A stretch of DNA of 6,056 nucleotides from DATAXV01 sp036272915 (GTDB taxonomy: Bacteria > Chloroflexota > Dormibacteria > Dormibacterales > Dormibacteraceae), in assembly GCA_036272915.1 (NCBI GenBank), contig DATAXV010000174.1:1-6056 (forward strand), given 5' to 3'. Each line of letters opens with the position of its first letter. Within the stretch, counting starts at the first letter, position 1. Shown piece by piece: positions 1-5,923 of this stretch. The translations under genes were made by a program, and so were the position numbers. The notes below the pieces were generated by a model, which saw only the letters and a program-made list of their open reading frames with translations, was not told the origin of the DNA and searched no databases.

Positions 1-1
1 A

Positions 2-1237
2 GCGGGCTGCTACTTCTACGACTACGAGGGCAATCGCTACCTGGACTTCGGCTCCCAGCTGATCAACCTCAACCTCGGGCACCAGCATCCGAAGGTGGTG
101 GCGGCGATCAAGGAGCAGGCGGAGCGCCTCACCTACATCAACCCGGTCCTGGGCAGCGAGCACCGGAGCCGCCTGGCCCGGCTGGTCGCGGAGGTGACGC
201 CCGGCGATCTGACCATGTCCTTCTTCACCAACGGCGGTGCCGAGGCGGTGGAGAACGCGATCCGGGTCGCCCGCCACTACACCGGCCGGCACAAGGTCCT
301 GGTTCGCTACCGGTCCTACCATGGCGGCACCGCCGGGGCCATGGCCGCGACCGGCGACCCACGGCGGTGGGGCTCCGAGCCCGCCAGCAGCGGCTTCGTT
401 CGATTGCTCGATCCCTACACCTACCGCTGCCCCGCCGGTCACCCCGATCCCTGCCCCGTCTGCACCGGCGCTCCCCATCTCGAAGAGATCCTCCAGTACG
501 AGAATCCGGAGACGGTGGCGGCGGTGCTGCTGGAGTCGGTGACCGGCACCAACGGGATCATCGTTCCCCCCGACGGCTACCTCCGCTCGGTCCGCGAGGT
601 GTGCGACCGCTACGGGATCCTGCTCATCCTCGACGAGGTAATGGCCGGGTTCGGGCGGACCGGTCGGTGGTTCGCGTGCGATCACTTCGGCGTGGTGCCC
701 GACATCATGACCGTGGCCAAGGGCATCAACGGCGGCTACGTCCCCCTCGGCGCGACCGTGGTCAGCCGCCCGATCGGCGAATGGCTTCAGGACCGGATGT
801 TCCCGGGCGGCCTCACCTACAGCGGACATCCGCTGGCCTGCGCGGCGGGGGTGGCCACGATCGAGGCCTATCGCGATGAGCGGGTCATCGAGAACGCGGC
901 CGCCCAGGGCGAGTACCTCGCGGAACGGCTTCCCGAGCTGGCCGAGCGGCACCCCAGCATCGGCGATGTTCGCGGGTTGGGCCTCTTCTGGGGCCTCGAG
1001 CTGGTGACCGACCGGGGCACCCGCCGCCCGCTCGTGCCCTTCAACGCCTCAGGAGAGGCGGCCGCGGTGATGGGCCGGCTGGCGAAGGCGGGGATGGCTC
1101 AGGGCCTCCACCTCTTCACCCACTTCAACGTGGTCGCGATCGCGCCGCCGCTGATCATCAACCGGGAGGAGCTGGACCAGGGTCTGGACATCCTCGACGA
1201 CGTGTTGAAGATCGCCGACGAGCGGTACGAGGGCTGA
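2..1237 (+). CDS. Class III PLP-dependent aminotransferase (5' end missing)
   Basis: The open frame runs in from the left edge, so the start codon lies outside the window; 411 residues are visible, numbered here from the codon at position 2. Family hallmarks are clear: a PLP phosphate-binding segment TNGGAEAVENA near residues 76-86, the SYHGGT segment whose Tyr (about 106) usually stacks on the cofactor ring, the ILDEVMAGFGRTG motif with the PLP-N1-binding Asp at 211, and TVAKGINGG with the Schiff-base Lys at 240. GLTYSGHPLACAA follows. These enzymes move an amino group from an amine or omega-amino acid to a keto acid in the cytoplasm. The overall pattern resembles taurine- or beta-alanine-pyruvate type transaminases, but the substrate cannot be assigned. 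Members are usually 430-460 residues, so about 20-50 are missing. A short Cys/His cluster lies at residues 143-154. No metabolic partner gene is visible downstream. Confidence 0.93.
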   Translation, partial: AGCYFYDYEGNRYLDFGSQLINLNLGHQHPKVVAAIKEQAERLTYINPVLGSEHRSRLARLVAEVTPGDLTMSFFTNGGAEAVENAIRVARHYTGRHKVLVRYRSYHGGTAGAMAATGDPRRWGSEPASSGFVRLLDPYTYRCPAGHPDPCPVCTGAPHLEEILQYENPETVAAVLLESVTGTNGIIVPPDGYLRSVREVCDRYGILLILDEVMAGFGRTGRWFACDHFGVVPDIMTVAKGINGGYVPLGATVVSRPIGEWLQDRMFPGGLTYSGHPLACAAGVATIEAYRDERVIENAAAQGEYLAERLPELAERHPSIGDVRGLGLFWGLELVTDRGTRRPLVPFNASGEAAAVMGRLAKAGMAQGLHLFTHFNVVAIAPPLIINREELDQGLDILDDVLKIADERYEG

Positions 1238-1256
1238 GCTTCCGCAACTGGCATCG

Positions 1257-1277
1257 AGCGGCGGAGAAACGGCCGCT
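1257..1277 (+). terminator. Weak hairpin after the aminotransferase
   Basis: AGCGGC at 1257-1262 pairs perfectly with GCCGCT at 1272-1277 around a 9-nt loop, 20 bp past the aminotransferase stop codon. No T-run follows, so this is at best a weak or factor-assisted terminator. The assignment rests on position and the 6-bp stem only. Confidence 0.25.
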
Positions 1278-1314
1278 GCTCAGTGGTGCTCGCGCGAACT
1301 GTCGGCGCGGCGCC

Positions 1315-1470
1315 AGGTTGGTTTGTTCAGTTTGTTTGGCGATCGGTGAACAACCTAGCCGCAGGCGGCGCCGGCGACTGACTCCAGGTTGTTTCGTGTT
1401 GGGGGTGTTCGTCGTGGTGGAACAACCTAGGTTGGTTTGTCACATTTGAGTCAGGTCAAATGAACAACCT
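1315..1470. repeat. Three-unit inverted-repeat array upstream of the Fic gene
   Basis: Three units of 42-43 bp share the layout AGGTTG(G/T)TT - spacer - (T/G)GAACAACCT, so each unit has inverted ends. Unit A is 1315-1356, unit B is 1386-1428 and unit C is 1429-1470. The offset between left and right arm starts is 34, 35 and 34 bp. B and C abut, forming the near-palindrome AACAACCTAGGTTGGTT at 1421-1437. A and C share their first 12 bases and last 10 bases exactly. Unit C contains the ATG (1460-1462) of the Fic gene, so its right arm is also coding for residues Asn-Asn-Leu. The most likely role, by inference, is a multi-copy operator for autoregulation of that gene. The stretch is also visibly richer in A/T than its surroundings. 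Confidence 0.7.
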
Positions 1471-2449
1471 ACCTTCCGGCCGACGTAGGCGAGGAGTCAT
1501 ACACGATCGCCTCGCCGCTGAGGTGGAGGAGCTGAGGACTCGCCTCGGCGGGCTCCCGAGCCCGGCAGATGCAGAGGGCATCTGGACGGACACCTGGTAC
1601 CACGAGGCCCACAACTCGACCGCACTCGAAGGAAACACGCTCGTCCTCAAGGAGGTGGAGGTCCTGCTTCGTGATGGCCGTGCGTCGGGCGGCAAGGAGC
1701 TCAGGGAGTATCTCGAGGTCAGGGGCTACGCCGACGCCGCGATGTGGGTCTACGGAGAGGCGATGCAACCTCGCTACGGGGGTGGGCGTCTGGTGGCGTT
1801 GCACGAGGTTCGCCACGTCCATCACATGGCGATGGCCGCCGCCTGGGACGCATCTCCACATCCCACGCGGGGGAGGAAGAGAGCCCCGGCAACTGGCGTC
1901 GCCATGACATCGGGTCCTTCTCCGGCGGGATGAAGCCGCCACCGCACCCCCAGGTGCCTGCACTCGTCAGCGACTGGGTCGAGGAGGTGTGCGCGACCGG
2001 GGCGGATGACGAGCCGATCGCACAGGCGATTGCTCGCCAGCATGCCGCCTTCGAGCGGATCCACCCGTTTTCTGGATGGCAATGTCCGGGCCGGCCGGCT
2101 GCTGATGAACCTGGTCCTGGTCCGGCTCGGATATCCACCGGCCTTGATCGACAAGCGGCAGCGTATCCGTTACCTCGATGCGCTGGCGAGTGCCGATCGC
2201 GGCGATCCCGGGATCCTCGGTGAGATGATCGCCCGCTCCATCCTCGAGAACCTGACCCGCTTCGTCCTGCCCTCCGCCGCCGGCGACCACGGGCGCGTTC
2301 CGCTCGAGGCCCTTGCCGACGAGGAGCTCGGCTTCGTCGCCCTGAGGGCGGCGGCACGCAGAGGCCGCCTGCGAGCGGTCCGCGTCGCAACCGGCGGGTG
2401 GAGGAGCAATCGGCGGTACTCAGGCCTGCGGCAACCTCGCCGTGGGTAG
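1460..2449 (+). pseudogene. Fic-domain protein (AMPylator type) with two compensating frameshifts
   Basis: Fic proteins usually transfer AMP from ATP to a target protein. Read in three pieces (1460-1864, 1864-2070, 2072-2449) the locus gives a normal-length protein of about 329 residues. STALEGN at residues 53-59 matches the [S/T]xxxE[G/N] inhibitory motif of self-inhibited Fic proteins, and it lies N-terminal, as in class II. SPGNWRRHDI and HAAFERIHPF follow in the middle piece. The catalytic loop reads HPF-LDGNVRAGR (restored 202-213; consensus HxFx[D/E]GNGRxxR), with Val replacing the second Gly. The C-terminal LRAAARRGRLRAVRV...GGWRSNRR (about 291-319) resembles the DNA-binding tail of actinobacterial Fic proteins. 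One C appears lost at 1862-1864 (uncorrected protein stops at 1933, 157 aa), and one T gained at 2068-2071. No good ribosome-binding site is seen; AGG at 1453-1455 is only 4 bases from the ATG. Either a decaying gene or homopolymer sequencing errors; family assignment is firm. Confidence 0.85.
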
Positions 2450-2569
2450 AGCCGTCGCTGATCAGGCTCTGGAGCTGAACGCGAAACATCCTGGACCCCA
2501 CCGCCCTGGCTCCGAAATACGTCGGCGGCCGGCACGCCGACCTCGGAGCCCGCTCTGATCACCCCTCTC

Positions 2570-2590
2570 CGCGCCCGCGATCCGGGCGCG
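2570..2590. terminator. Strong GC hairpin between converging Fic and tetR genes
   Basis: CGCGCCCG at 2570-2577 pairs perfectly with CGGGCGCG at 2583-2590 around the loop CGATC. It sits 120 bp after the Fic stop and 94 bp after the tetR stop, where both transcripts should end. No T-tract follows on either strand, so it would be a non-canonical or factor-assisted bidirectional terminator. The rest of the 2450-2684 gap shows no credible gene: frames there lack family signatures and are Arg/Pro-rich shadows. Confidence 0.45.
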
Positions 2591-2684
2591 AAAGGCCGTG
2601 GTCAGGGGCCCTGCTCGTGTCCCGGGGTGTCGAGTGCGAGAGCGAGGATGAAGTTGAGATCGGGGGCGACCGGCATCCGTCGCG

Positions 2685-3305
2685 TCACTCGCCGTTGCCG
2701 CCGAGGCCCTGGAAGTCCTGGGTCGTCGGTGCCGCGACGGGAAGCGGGTGGGCGGCTTCCGGACGTAGTGCGTCAAGGATCAGGTGGAGGTAGCGGCGCC
2801 AGAGGTCCGGGCGCGCCCCGGCGAGGGGTGTCGCGATGCTGGTGGGGGCACTGAGCAGCAGGACGAGGTCGCGGCCGGTGATGTCGTCGCGGATGGCACC
2901 GGCCTGCCGGGCACCGACGGTGAGCTTCTCGGCGACGTCGGCCAGGTGGTCGCTGGCGGCTCGGACCGCCGGGTGATCACGTGAGATGGCGGTGGCCGCC
3001 TCGCAGAACGAGCGGTCGCTCGCCTGCAGCTCGGTGCCGGCGGTCATGAACTCGAGGAGGGCCTGCTGCGGGCTCGGGTGCCGCAGCAGCGCCGTCCCCG
3101 TCGCGGTCAGGGTGGCGAGCTGGTCGCAGAGGATCGCCGCGACCAGGTCTTCCTTGCTGGCGAAGTGGTTGAAGACGGTGCCCTTGGCCACCCCGGCACG
3201 GGCAGCGATCCGGGCGACGGAGACGTCGAGGCCGTGCTCGGCCAACTCGGCGGCGGCCGCGTCGACGACGAGGCTCCGGTTGCGGGCGGCGTCGGCCCGG
3301 GGCAT
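2685..3305 (-). CDS. TetR-family transcriptional repressor
   Basis: The protein is 206 residues, typical for the family. The N-terminal helix-turn-helix spans about residues 11-54, with VARIAARAGVAKGTVFNHF (30-48) and SKEDLV just after as the canonical recognition and stabilising helices. The remaining 150 residues form the ligand-binding and dimerisation part; segments such as AGAIRDDITGRDLVLLL (135-151) and a WRRYLHLILDALR end resemble SbtR-like C-terminal domains, a tentative call. I chose the ATG at 3303-3305 (MPRADAARNR) over an upstream GTG at 3339-3341: it gives the usual N-terminus and avoids translating through operator DNA. It lacks a Shine-Dalgarno sequence. It is divergent from a quinone-oxidoreductase-type gene, with two palindromic operators between them, so it probably represses both itself and that gene, relieved by a small ligand. 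The ligand is unknown. Confidence 0.93.
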   Translation of the reverse strand: MPRADAARNRSLVVDAAAAELAEHGLDVSVARIAARAGVAKGTVFNHFASKEDLVAAILCDQLATLTATGTALLRHPSPQQALLEFMTAGTELQASDRSFCEAATAISRDHPAVRAASDHLADVAEKLTVGARQAGAIRDDITGRDLVLLLSAPTSIATPLAGARPDLWRRYLHLILDALRPEAAHPLPVAAPTTQDFQGLGGNGE

Positions 3306-3312
3306 GTTCTGG

Positions 3313-3341
3313 AGTCTAACCAAACTTGACCGTGCGGTCAC
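3313..3341 (-). promoter_or_regulatory. Predicted tetR promoter
   Basis: On the minus strand GTGACC (3341-3336) and TAGACT (3318-3313) sit 17 bp apart, resembling sigma70-type -35 and -10 boxes. Transcription would begin around 3305-3307, essentially at the ATG, predicting a leaderless mRNA, in keeping with the missing ribosome-binding site. The proposed operator 3327-3340 overlaps the -35 and spacer. This is a prediction from motif matching. Confidence 0.45.
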
Positions 3342-3355
3342 CTTTGGGTCAAAAT
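3326..3355 (+). promoter_or_regulatory. Predicted oxidoreductase promoter
   Basis: TTGACC (3326-3331) and CAAAAT (3350-3355) are 18 bp apart and match sigma70-type boxes reasonably well. Transcription would begin near 3362, leaving a leader of about 12 bases or, if translation starts at the in-frame GTG 3362, none. The first palindrome covers the -35 box and the second begins within the -10 box, so bound repressor would block RNA polymerase. Confidence 0.45.
3327..3340. promoter_or_regulatory. TetR operator O1 (palindrome)
   Basis: TGACCGTGCGGTCA is a perfect 6-bp inverted repeat with a 2-bp centre, located 22 bp upstream of the tetR ATG. With flanks (AACTTGACC...) it matches the reverse complement of O2 at 15 of 18 positions. 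A pair of like palindromes between a TetR gene and its divergent neighbour is the usual arrangement for the repressor's own operators. Confidence 0.75.
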
Positions 3356-3368
3356 GACCGCGTGGTCA
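3355..3368. promoter_or_regulatory. TetR operator O2 (palindrome)
   Basis: TGACCGCGTGGTCA has perfect 5-bp arms and differs little from O1. Its centre is 28 bp from that of O1, just under three helical turns, so two dimers could bind on similar faces of the DNA. It ends 5 bp before the oxidoreductase ATG. Confidence 0.72.
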
Positions 3369-3373
3369 ACTTG

Positions 3374-4384
3374 ATGCGAGCAGTCGTTGCCAGGGAGTAC
3401 GGATCGCCGTCGGTCCTATCCGTCGAGCATGTCCCGGTGCCGGGGCCCGAGGCGGGGCAGATATCGGTCAGGGTGCGTGCGGCGGCGCTCAACCCGGCTG
3501 ATCTGCGAAGTCTGAGCGGGGTGATGCGGGACCTGGCGCCGCTGACGTTCCCGCATGTGCCGGGCAGCGACTTCGCCGGCACGGTCGTGGAGACAGGTGC
3601 CGGTGTCACGCGGTTCGCCGTCGGTGACGAGGTGTTCGGTGTGGGGCTACCCCGTGGCACGGAGGCGATGGCGGCAATGCTGTCGACGCCGCCGTCGCTG
3701 ACCACCGGGGCGATGGCCGAGTTTGCCGTGCTCGAGGCGGACACTCCGGCACTTGCGCTTCGGCCGTCCGGGTTTGCTCCCGAACACGCGGCCACGTTGC
3801 CGATCCCCGGGCTGACGGCGTTGGCCGTGGCGCGGGCGGGCGGTTTCTCACCCGGGGAGCGGGTTCTGGTGATCGGCGCCGCGGGCGGCGTCGGCGGTAC
3901 GACGGTTCCGTTGCTGGCCGCGGCGCGACTGCATGTGATCGCGACCGCCCTACCCGAGGACGAGGACTACCTGCGCGGACTGGGGGCAGCCGACGTGATC
4001 GACTACCGCGCTGCCGACACCGTGGCCGAGACGCTGCGGCGGTATCCGGACGGTGTGGACGCCGTGGTGAACCTGGCCCTACCTGGTGCCGCACTGGTCA
4101 GGGTCTCCGAGGCGATCAGGCCGGAGGGGCGACTCATCAACGCCGCGTTCCCGAGCCCTGACCCGGCCGACTTCGAACGTGCGGACCTGACGGTGGAGAC
4201 GGTTCTCAGCCACGCAAGCCCTGGGGACCTGGACCGATTGGCCGCGCAGGCCATGACCGGGGTCCTGCCGTCCACGATCAGCCGGCGGTTCCCATTGGAA
4301 GAGGCACCATGGGCCTACTCCGAGCTGGCGCATGCCCACGTACGAGGCAAGTTCCTCGTCACCGCCGGTCAGCCCCGGAACTGA
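3374..4384 (+). CDS. Quinone-oxidoreductase-like NAD(P)H-dependent dehydrogenase (zinc-independent MDR)
   Basis: The 336-residue protein is a medium-chain dehydrogenase/reductase of the quinone oxidoreductase class, which reduces quinones or activated enones with NAD(P)H in the cytoplasm. The N-terminal GroES-like catalytic domain spans about 1-130, with AALNPADLR (37-45) and HVPGSDFAGTVVE (61-73). Where zinc alcohol dehydrogenases have GHE, this protein has GSD, so it lacks the catalytic zinc site. The Rossmann fold follows, with IGAAGGVGG (167-175) binding the nucleotide and GAADVIDYR (204-212) typical of the family; the C-terminus AHAHVRGKFLV is also characteristic. ATG 3374 gives the usual MRAVV start; an in-frame GTG at 3362 coincides with the predicted transcription start and would add four residues. 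No Shine-Dalgarno is visible. It is divergent from a TetR gene, implying induction by a toxic or electrophilic ligand. Its last 16 bases overlap the end of the converging methyltransferase gene. Confidence 0.92.
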   Translation: MRAVVAREYGSPSVLSVEHVPVPGPEAGQISVRVRAAALNPADLRSLSGVMRDLAPLTFPHVPGSDFAGTVVETGAGVTRFAVGDEVFGVGLPRGTEAMAAMLSTPPSLTTGAMAEFAVLEADTPALALRPSGFAPEHAATLPIPGLTALAVARAGGFSPGERVLVIGAAGGVGGTTVPLLAAARLHVIATALPEDEDYLRGLGAADVIDYRAADTVAETLRRYPDGVDAVVNLALPGAALVRVSEAIRPEGRLINAAFPSPDPADFERADLTVETVLSHASPGDLDRLAAQAMTGVLPSTISRRFPLEEAPWAYSELAHAHVRGKFLVTAGQPRN

Positions 4385-5181
4385 ACGCGGACGGTCATGG
4401 GCAGCATCGCCCTGGCTCCCGGTACGCGCCGGAGCAGCGGATAGACGAGACCGAAGATCACGCCGCGGCCGCGAGGGAGCCACAGCGGGGTGACGGTTGC
4501 GATGGCGGGATCGACCGCCCCGATCTCCCCGATCTGGTTGCTGCCCATGCCCCAGGGCATCGGCGGCGAGGTGTACGAGGATGACTGGCGAAAGCCCTTC
4601 TCGGTCTGGGCCCAGACCGGGTTGGTGTCGAAGACCATGGAGCCGCCGGGGAACCGCTCGGCGCAGGTCCGGATCAGGCTGAACACGTCCTGCTCGCGGA
4701 AGTACATCAGGAGCCCCTGCGCCAGCACCAGCACGCCACGGGAGGGGTCGATGTCCTCCATCCAGCTGGGATCGCGCGCGTCCCCCGCCCACGTGCGGAT
4801 CCGCGGGTCCGGGGGAAGCAGGCGGCCGCGCAGGTCGATGACCTCGGGCAGGTCCACCGTCAGCCATCGGAACCGCCCGTCGTCCACCCGCCAGAACTGC
4901 GTCTCCAGACCCTCGCCGAGCGCCACCACCGTCCCGTCCGGGTGCTCGGCCAGGAAGCGCCGCACCTCGGCGTCGAAGAGGAGGGAACGCAGCGGGTGCA
5001 TCAGATCGGGCCTGCCGAACCGCTCGCGGAAGGGGTACGGGGTCCGCTGCAGGACGCCTGCCGCCATCGGGTCGTCGATCAGACCGTTGGGCCGCTGCGC
5101 CTCGCTGCCTCGGTTGTAGAGGGCCATCAACAGGGTCTCGGCGACGCCCGCGAGCTCGACCGGCTGATCGTTGGGAACCAT
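4369..5181 (-). CDS. LCM/TcmP-type SAM-dependent O-methyltransferase
   Basis: The 270-residue protein belongs to the leucine-carboxyl-methyltransferase superfamily, which includes the polyketide O-methyltransferase TcmP. Visible hallmarks are GVAETLLMALYNRGSEA (12-28), the SAM-binding VVALGEGLETQFWRVD (85-100) in the form GxGLxTxxxR, WLTVDLPEVIDLR (106-118) with the acidic residue expected to bind the SAM ribose, GDARDPSW (133-140) and VLAQGLLMYF (152-161). Bacterial members commonly methylate hydroxyl or carboxyl groups of natural products; the substrate here is unknown. The ATG at 5179-5181 keeps the conserved N-terminal ETLL segment. No Shine-Dalgarno precedes it, though TAGACT at 5199-5194 could be a -10 box giving a near-leaderless transcript. 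Otherwise it is read from the methyltransferase gene 63 bp upstream. Its 3' end overlaps the converging oxidoreductase gene by 16 bp. Confidence 0.9.
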   Translation of the reverse strand: MVPNDQPVELAGVAETLLMALYNRGSEAQRPNGLIDDPMAAGVLQRTPYPFRERFGRPDLMHPLRSLLFDAEVRRFLAEHPDGTVVALGEGLETQFWRVDDGRFRWLTVDLPEVIDLRGRLLPPDPRIRTWAGDARDPSWMEDIDPSRGVLVLAQGLLMYFREQDVFSLIRTCAERFPGGSMVFDTNPVWAQTEKGFRQSSSYTSPPMPWGMGSNQIGEIGAVDPAIATVTPLWLPRGRGVIFGLVYPLLRRVPGARAMLPMTVRVQFRG

Positions 5182-5215
5182 GGGGAGCAGGCAAGTCTAC
5201 CCGAGGAGCGGTCTC

Positions 5216-5238
5216 CCGGTCTGGAACCGCCCGACCGG
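5216..5238 (-). other. Hairpin between two methyltransferase genes
   Basis: CCGGTC (5216-5221) and GACCGG (5233-5238) form a perfect 6-bp stem with an 11-nt loop, starting 6 bp beyond the stop codon of the upstream methyltransferase gene on the minus strand. There is no T-run. It could attenuate read-through or stabilise the upstream message, but hairpins this size arise easily by chance in GC-rich DNA. Confidence 0.25.
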
Positions 5239-5244
5239 CACGAG

Positions 5245-5904
5245 CTACCTCGAGGCGATCAGCGCGTACCGCTCTCGGGTCACCGGCTCTCCCCACAGGA
5301 CGGGATCGTCCAGCGCCTCGACGGCAACCTCGCCGTACCCGGCCTCGACAACGAGCGATCGCAGCTCGGCCGCCGGTCTGCCGCCGTAGAGCGGAAGCCG
5401 GTCACGTATGGGCTCATAGTCCGGTTCGGCGGCTCCGGCCCAGTGGCCCTCGACCAGCACCAGGCGACCGGCGGGACGCAGGATCCGGGTCCAGCGGCGG
5501 AGGGCCGCCATGGGCTCGGGCACGGTCCAGATCAGGTGCCGCTCGACGACCAGGTCGAAGGACTCGTCGGAGAAGGGCGGACGCGCGGCGTCGGCCAGCC
5601 GGAGGGTGACCTCCTGGCCGGCGCCGGCGGCCTTCTCGCGAGCCCGCGCCAGCATCTCCTCGGCGATGTCGATCCCGACCACGCGGTGGCCGAGGGCGGC
5701 CAGGAGCAGCGACAGGAAGCCCGTGCCGCAGCCGACGTCGAGGACGTCGATGGGGTCGGCGCCGGCCCATGGGCGGAGCCGGGCCAGCCAGGCGTCGCGC
5801 TGCTCCGGGCTGTGAATCCCGTGATGGCCGGCGTCGTCGAAGGTCGAGGCACGGCGGTTCCAGTGCCGGCGAACGGCCTCCTGAAGCTCGGATTCCTCGG
5901 TCAC
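5245..5904 (-). CDS. Class I SAM-dependent methyltransferase (UbiE/Methyltransf_11 type)
   Basis: The 219-residue protein is a compact class I methyltransferase. Motif I is VLDVGCGTG (54-62), binding SAM; GIDIAEEML (77-85) holds the acidic residue for the ribose; LADAARPPFSDESFDLVV (103-120) covers the adenine-binding and motif IV regions; and ILRPAGRLVLVEGHW (141-155) is the post-motif strand typical of Methyltransf_11. The N-terminal HWNRRASTFDDAGHHGIHS (14-32) probably caps the substrate site. The substrate is not evident. The GTG start at 5904-5902 is supported by GGGAGA at 5919-5914, 9 bases upstream, and by the short 19-bp gap to the preceding methyltransferase gene. It lies in the middle of three same-strand methyltransferase genes and is probably co-transcribed with the one before it. 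Confidence 0.92.
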   Translation of the reverse strand: MTEESELQEAVRRHWNRRASTFDDAGHHGIHSPEQRDAWLARLRPWAGADPIDVLDVGCGTGFLSLLLAALGHRVVGIDIAEEMLARAREKAAGAGQEVTLRLADAARPPFSDESFDLVVERHLIWTVPEPMAALRRWTRILRPAGRLVLVEGHWAGAAEPDYEPIRDRLPLYGGRPAAELRSLVVEAGYGEVAVEALDDPVLWGEPVTRERYALIASR

Positions 5905-5913
5905 GCCGGTGAT

Positions 5914-5919
5914 TCTCCC
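5914..5919 (-). promoter_or_regulatory. Ribosome-binding site for the middle methyltransferase
   Basis: On the minus strand GGGAGA lies 9 bases before the GTG at 5904. It is the only convincing Shine-Dalgarno sequence among the complete genes here and supports the GTG start. It falls in the 19-bp gap after the upstream gene, as expected for translation within an operon. Confidence 0.65.
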
Positions 5920-5923
5920 GCTC

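Noticed and set aside
1315..1470. CRISPR array
   Set aside because: Repeats are short, imperfect and inverted rather than direct with uniform unique spacers, and no cas genes are present.
1315..1470. Insertion-sequence ends or a MITE
   Set aside because: Units are only 42-43 bp with inverted arms, lack visible target duplications and occur in register with the gene start; a regulatory array fits better.
1862..2071. Programmed ribosomal frameshifting as explanation for the Fic gene
   Set aside because: It would need a -1 and then a +1 event within about 70 codons, without a convincing slippery heptamer or stimulatory structure; indels in homopolymers are simpler.
1719..2501. Minus-strand open frame of 260 codons over the Fic locus
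   Set aside because: It is Arg/Ser/Gly-rich low-information sequence opposite clear Fic coding pieces.
2450..2684. A small gene in the Fic-tetR gap
   Set aside because: No frame there has a start with a ribosome-binding site or a recognisable protein pattern; only the GC hairpin stands out.
3306..3341. Upstream GTG (3341) as the tetR start
   Set aside because: It would place operator O1 inside the coding region and add 12 residues not typical of TetR N-termini.
4079..5296. Minus-strand open frame of 405 codons over both the oxidoreductase end and the TcmP-type methyltransferase
   Set aside because: It is Arg/Gly/Pro/Ala-rich with no motif and lies in a shifted frame of the real methyltransferase gene; long shadow frames are common at this GC content.
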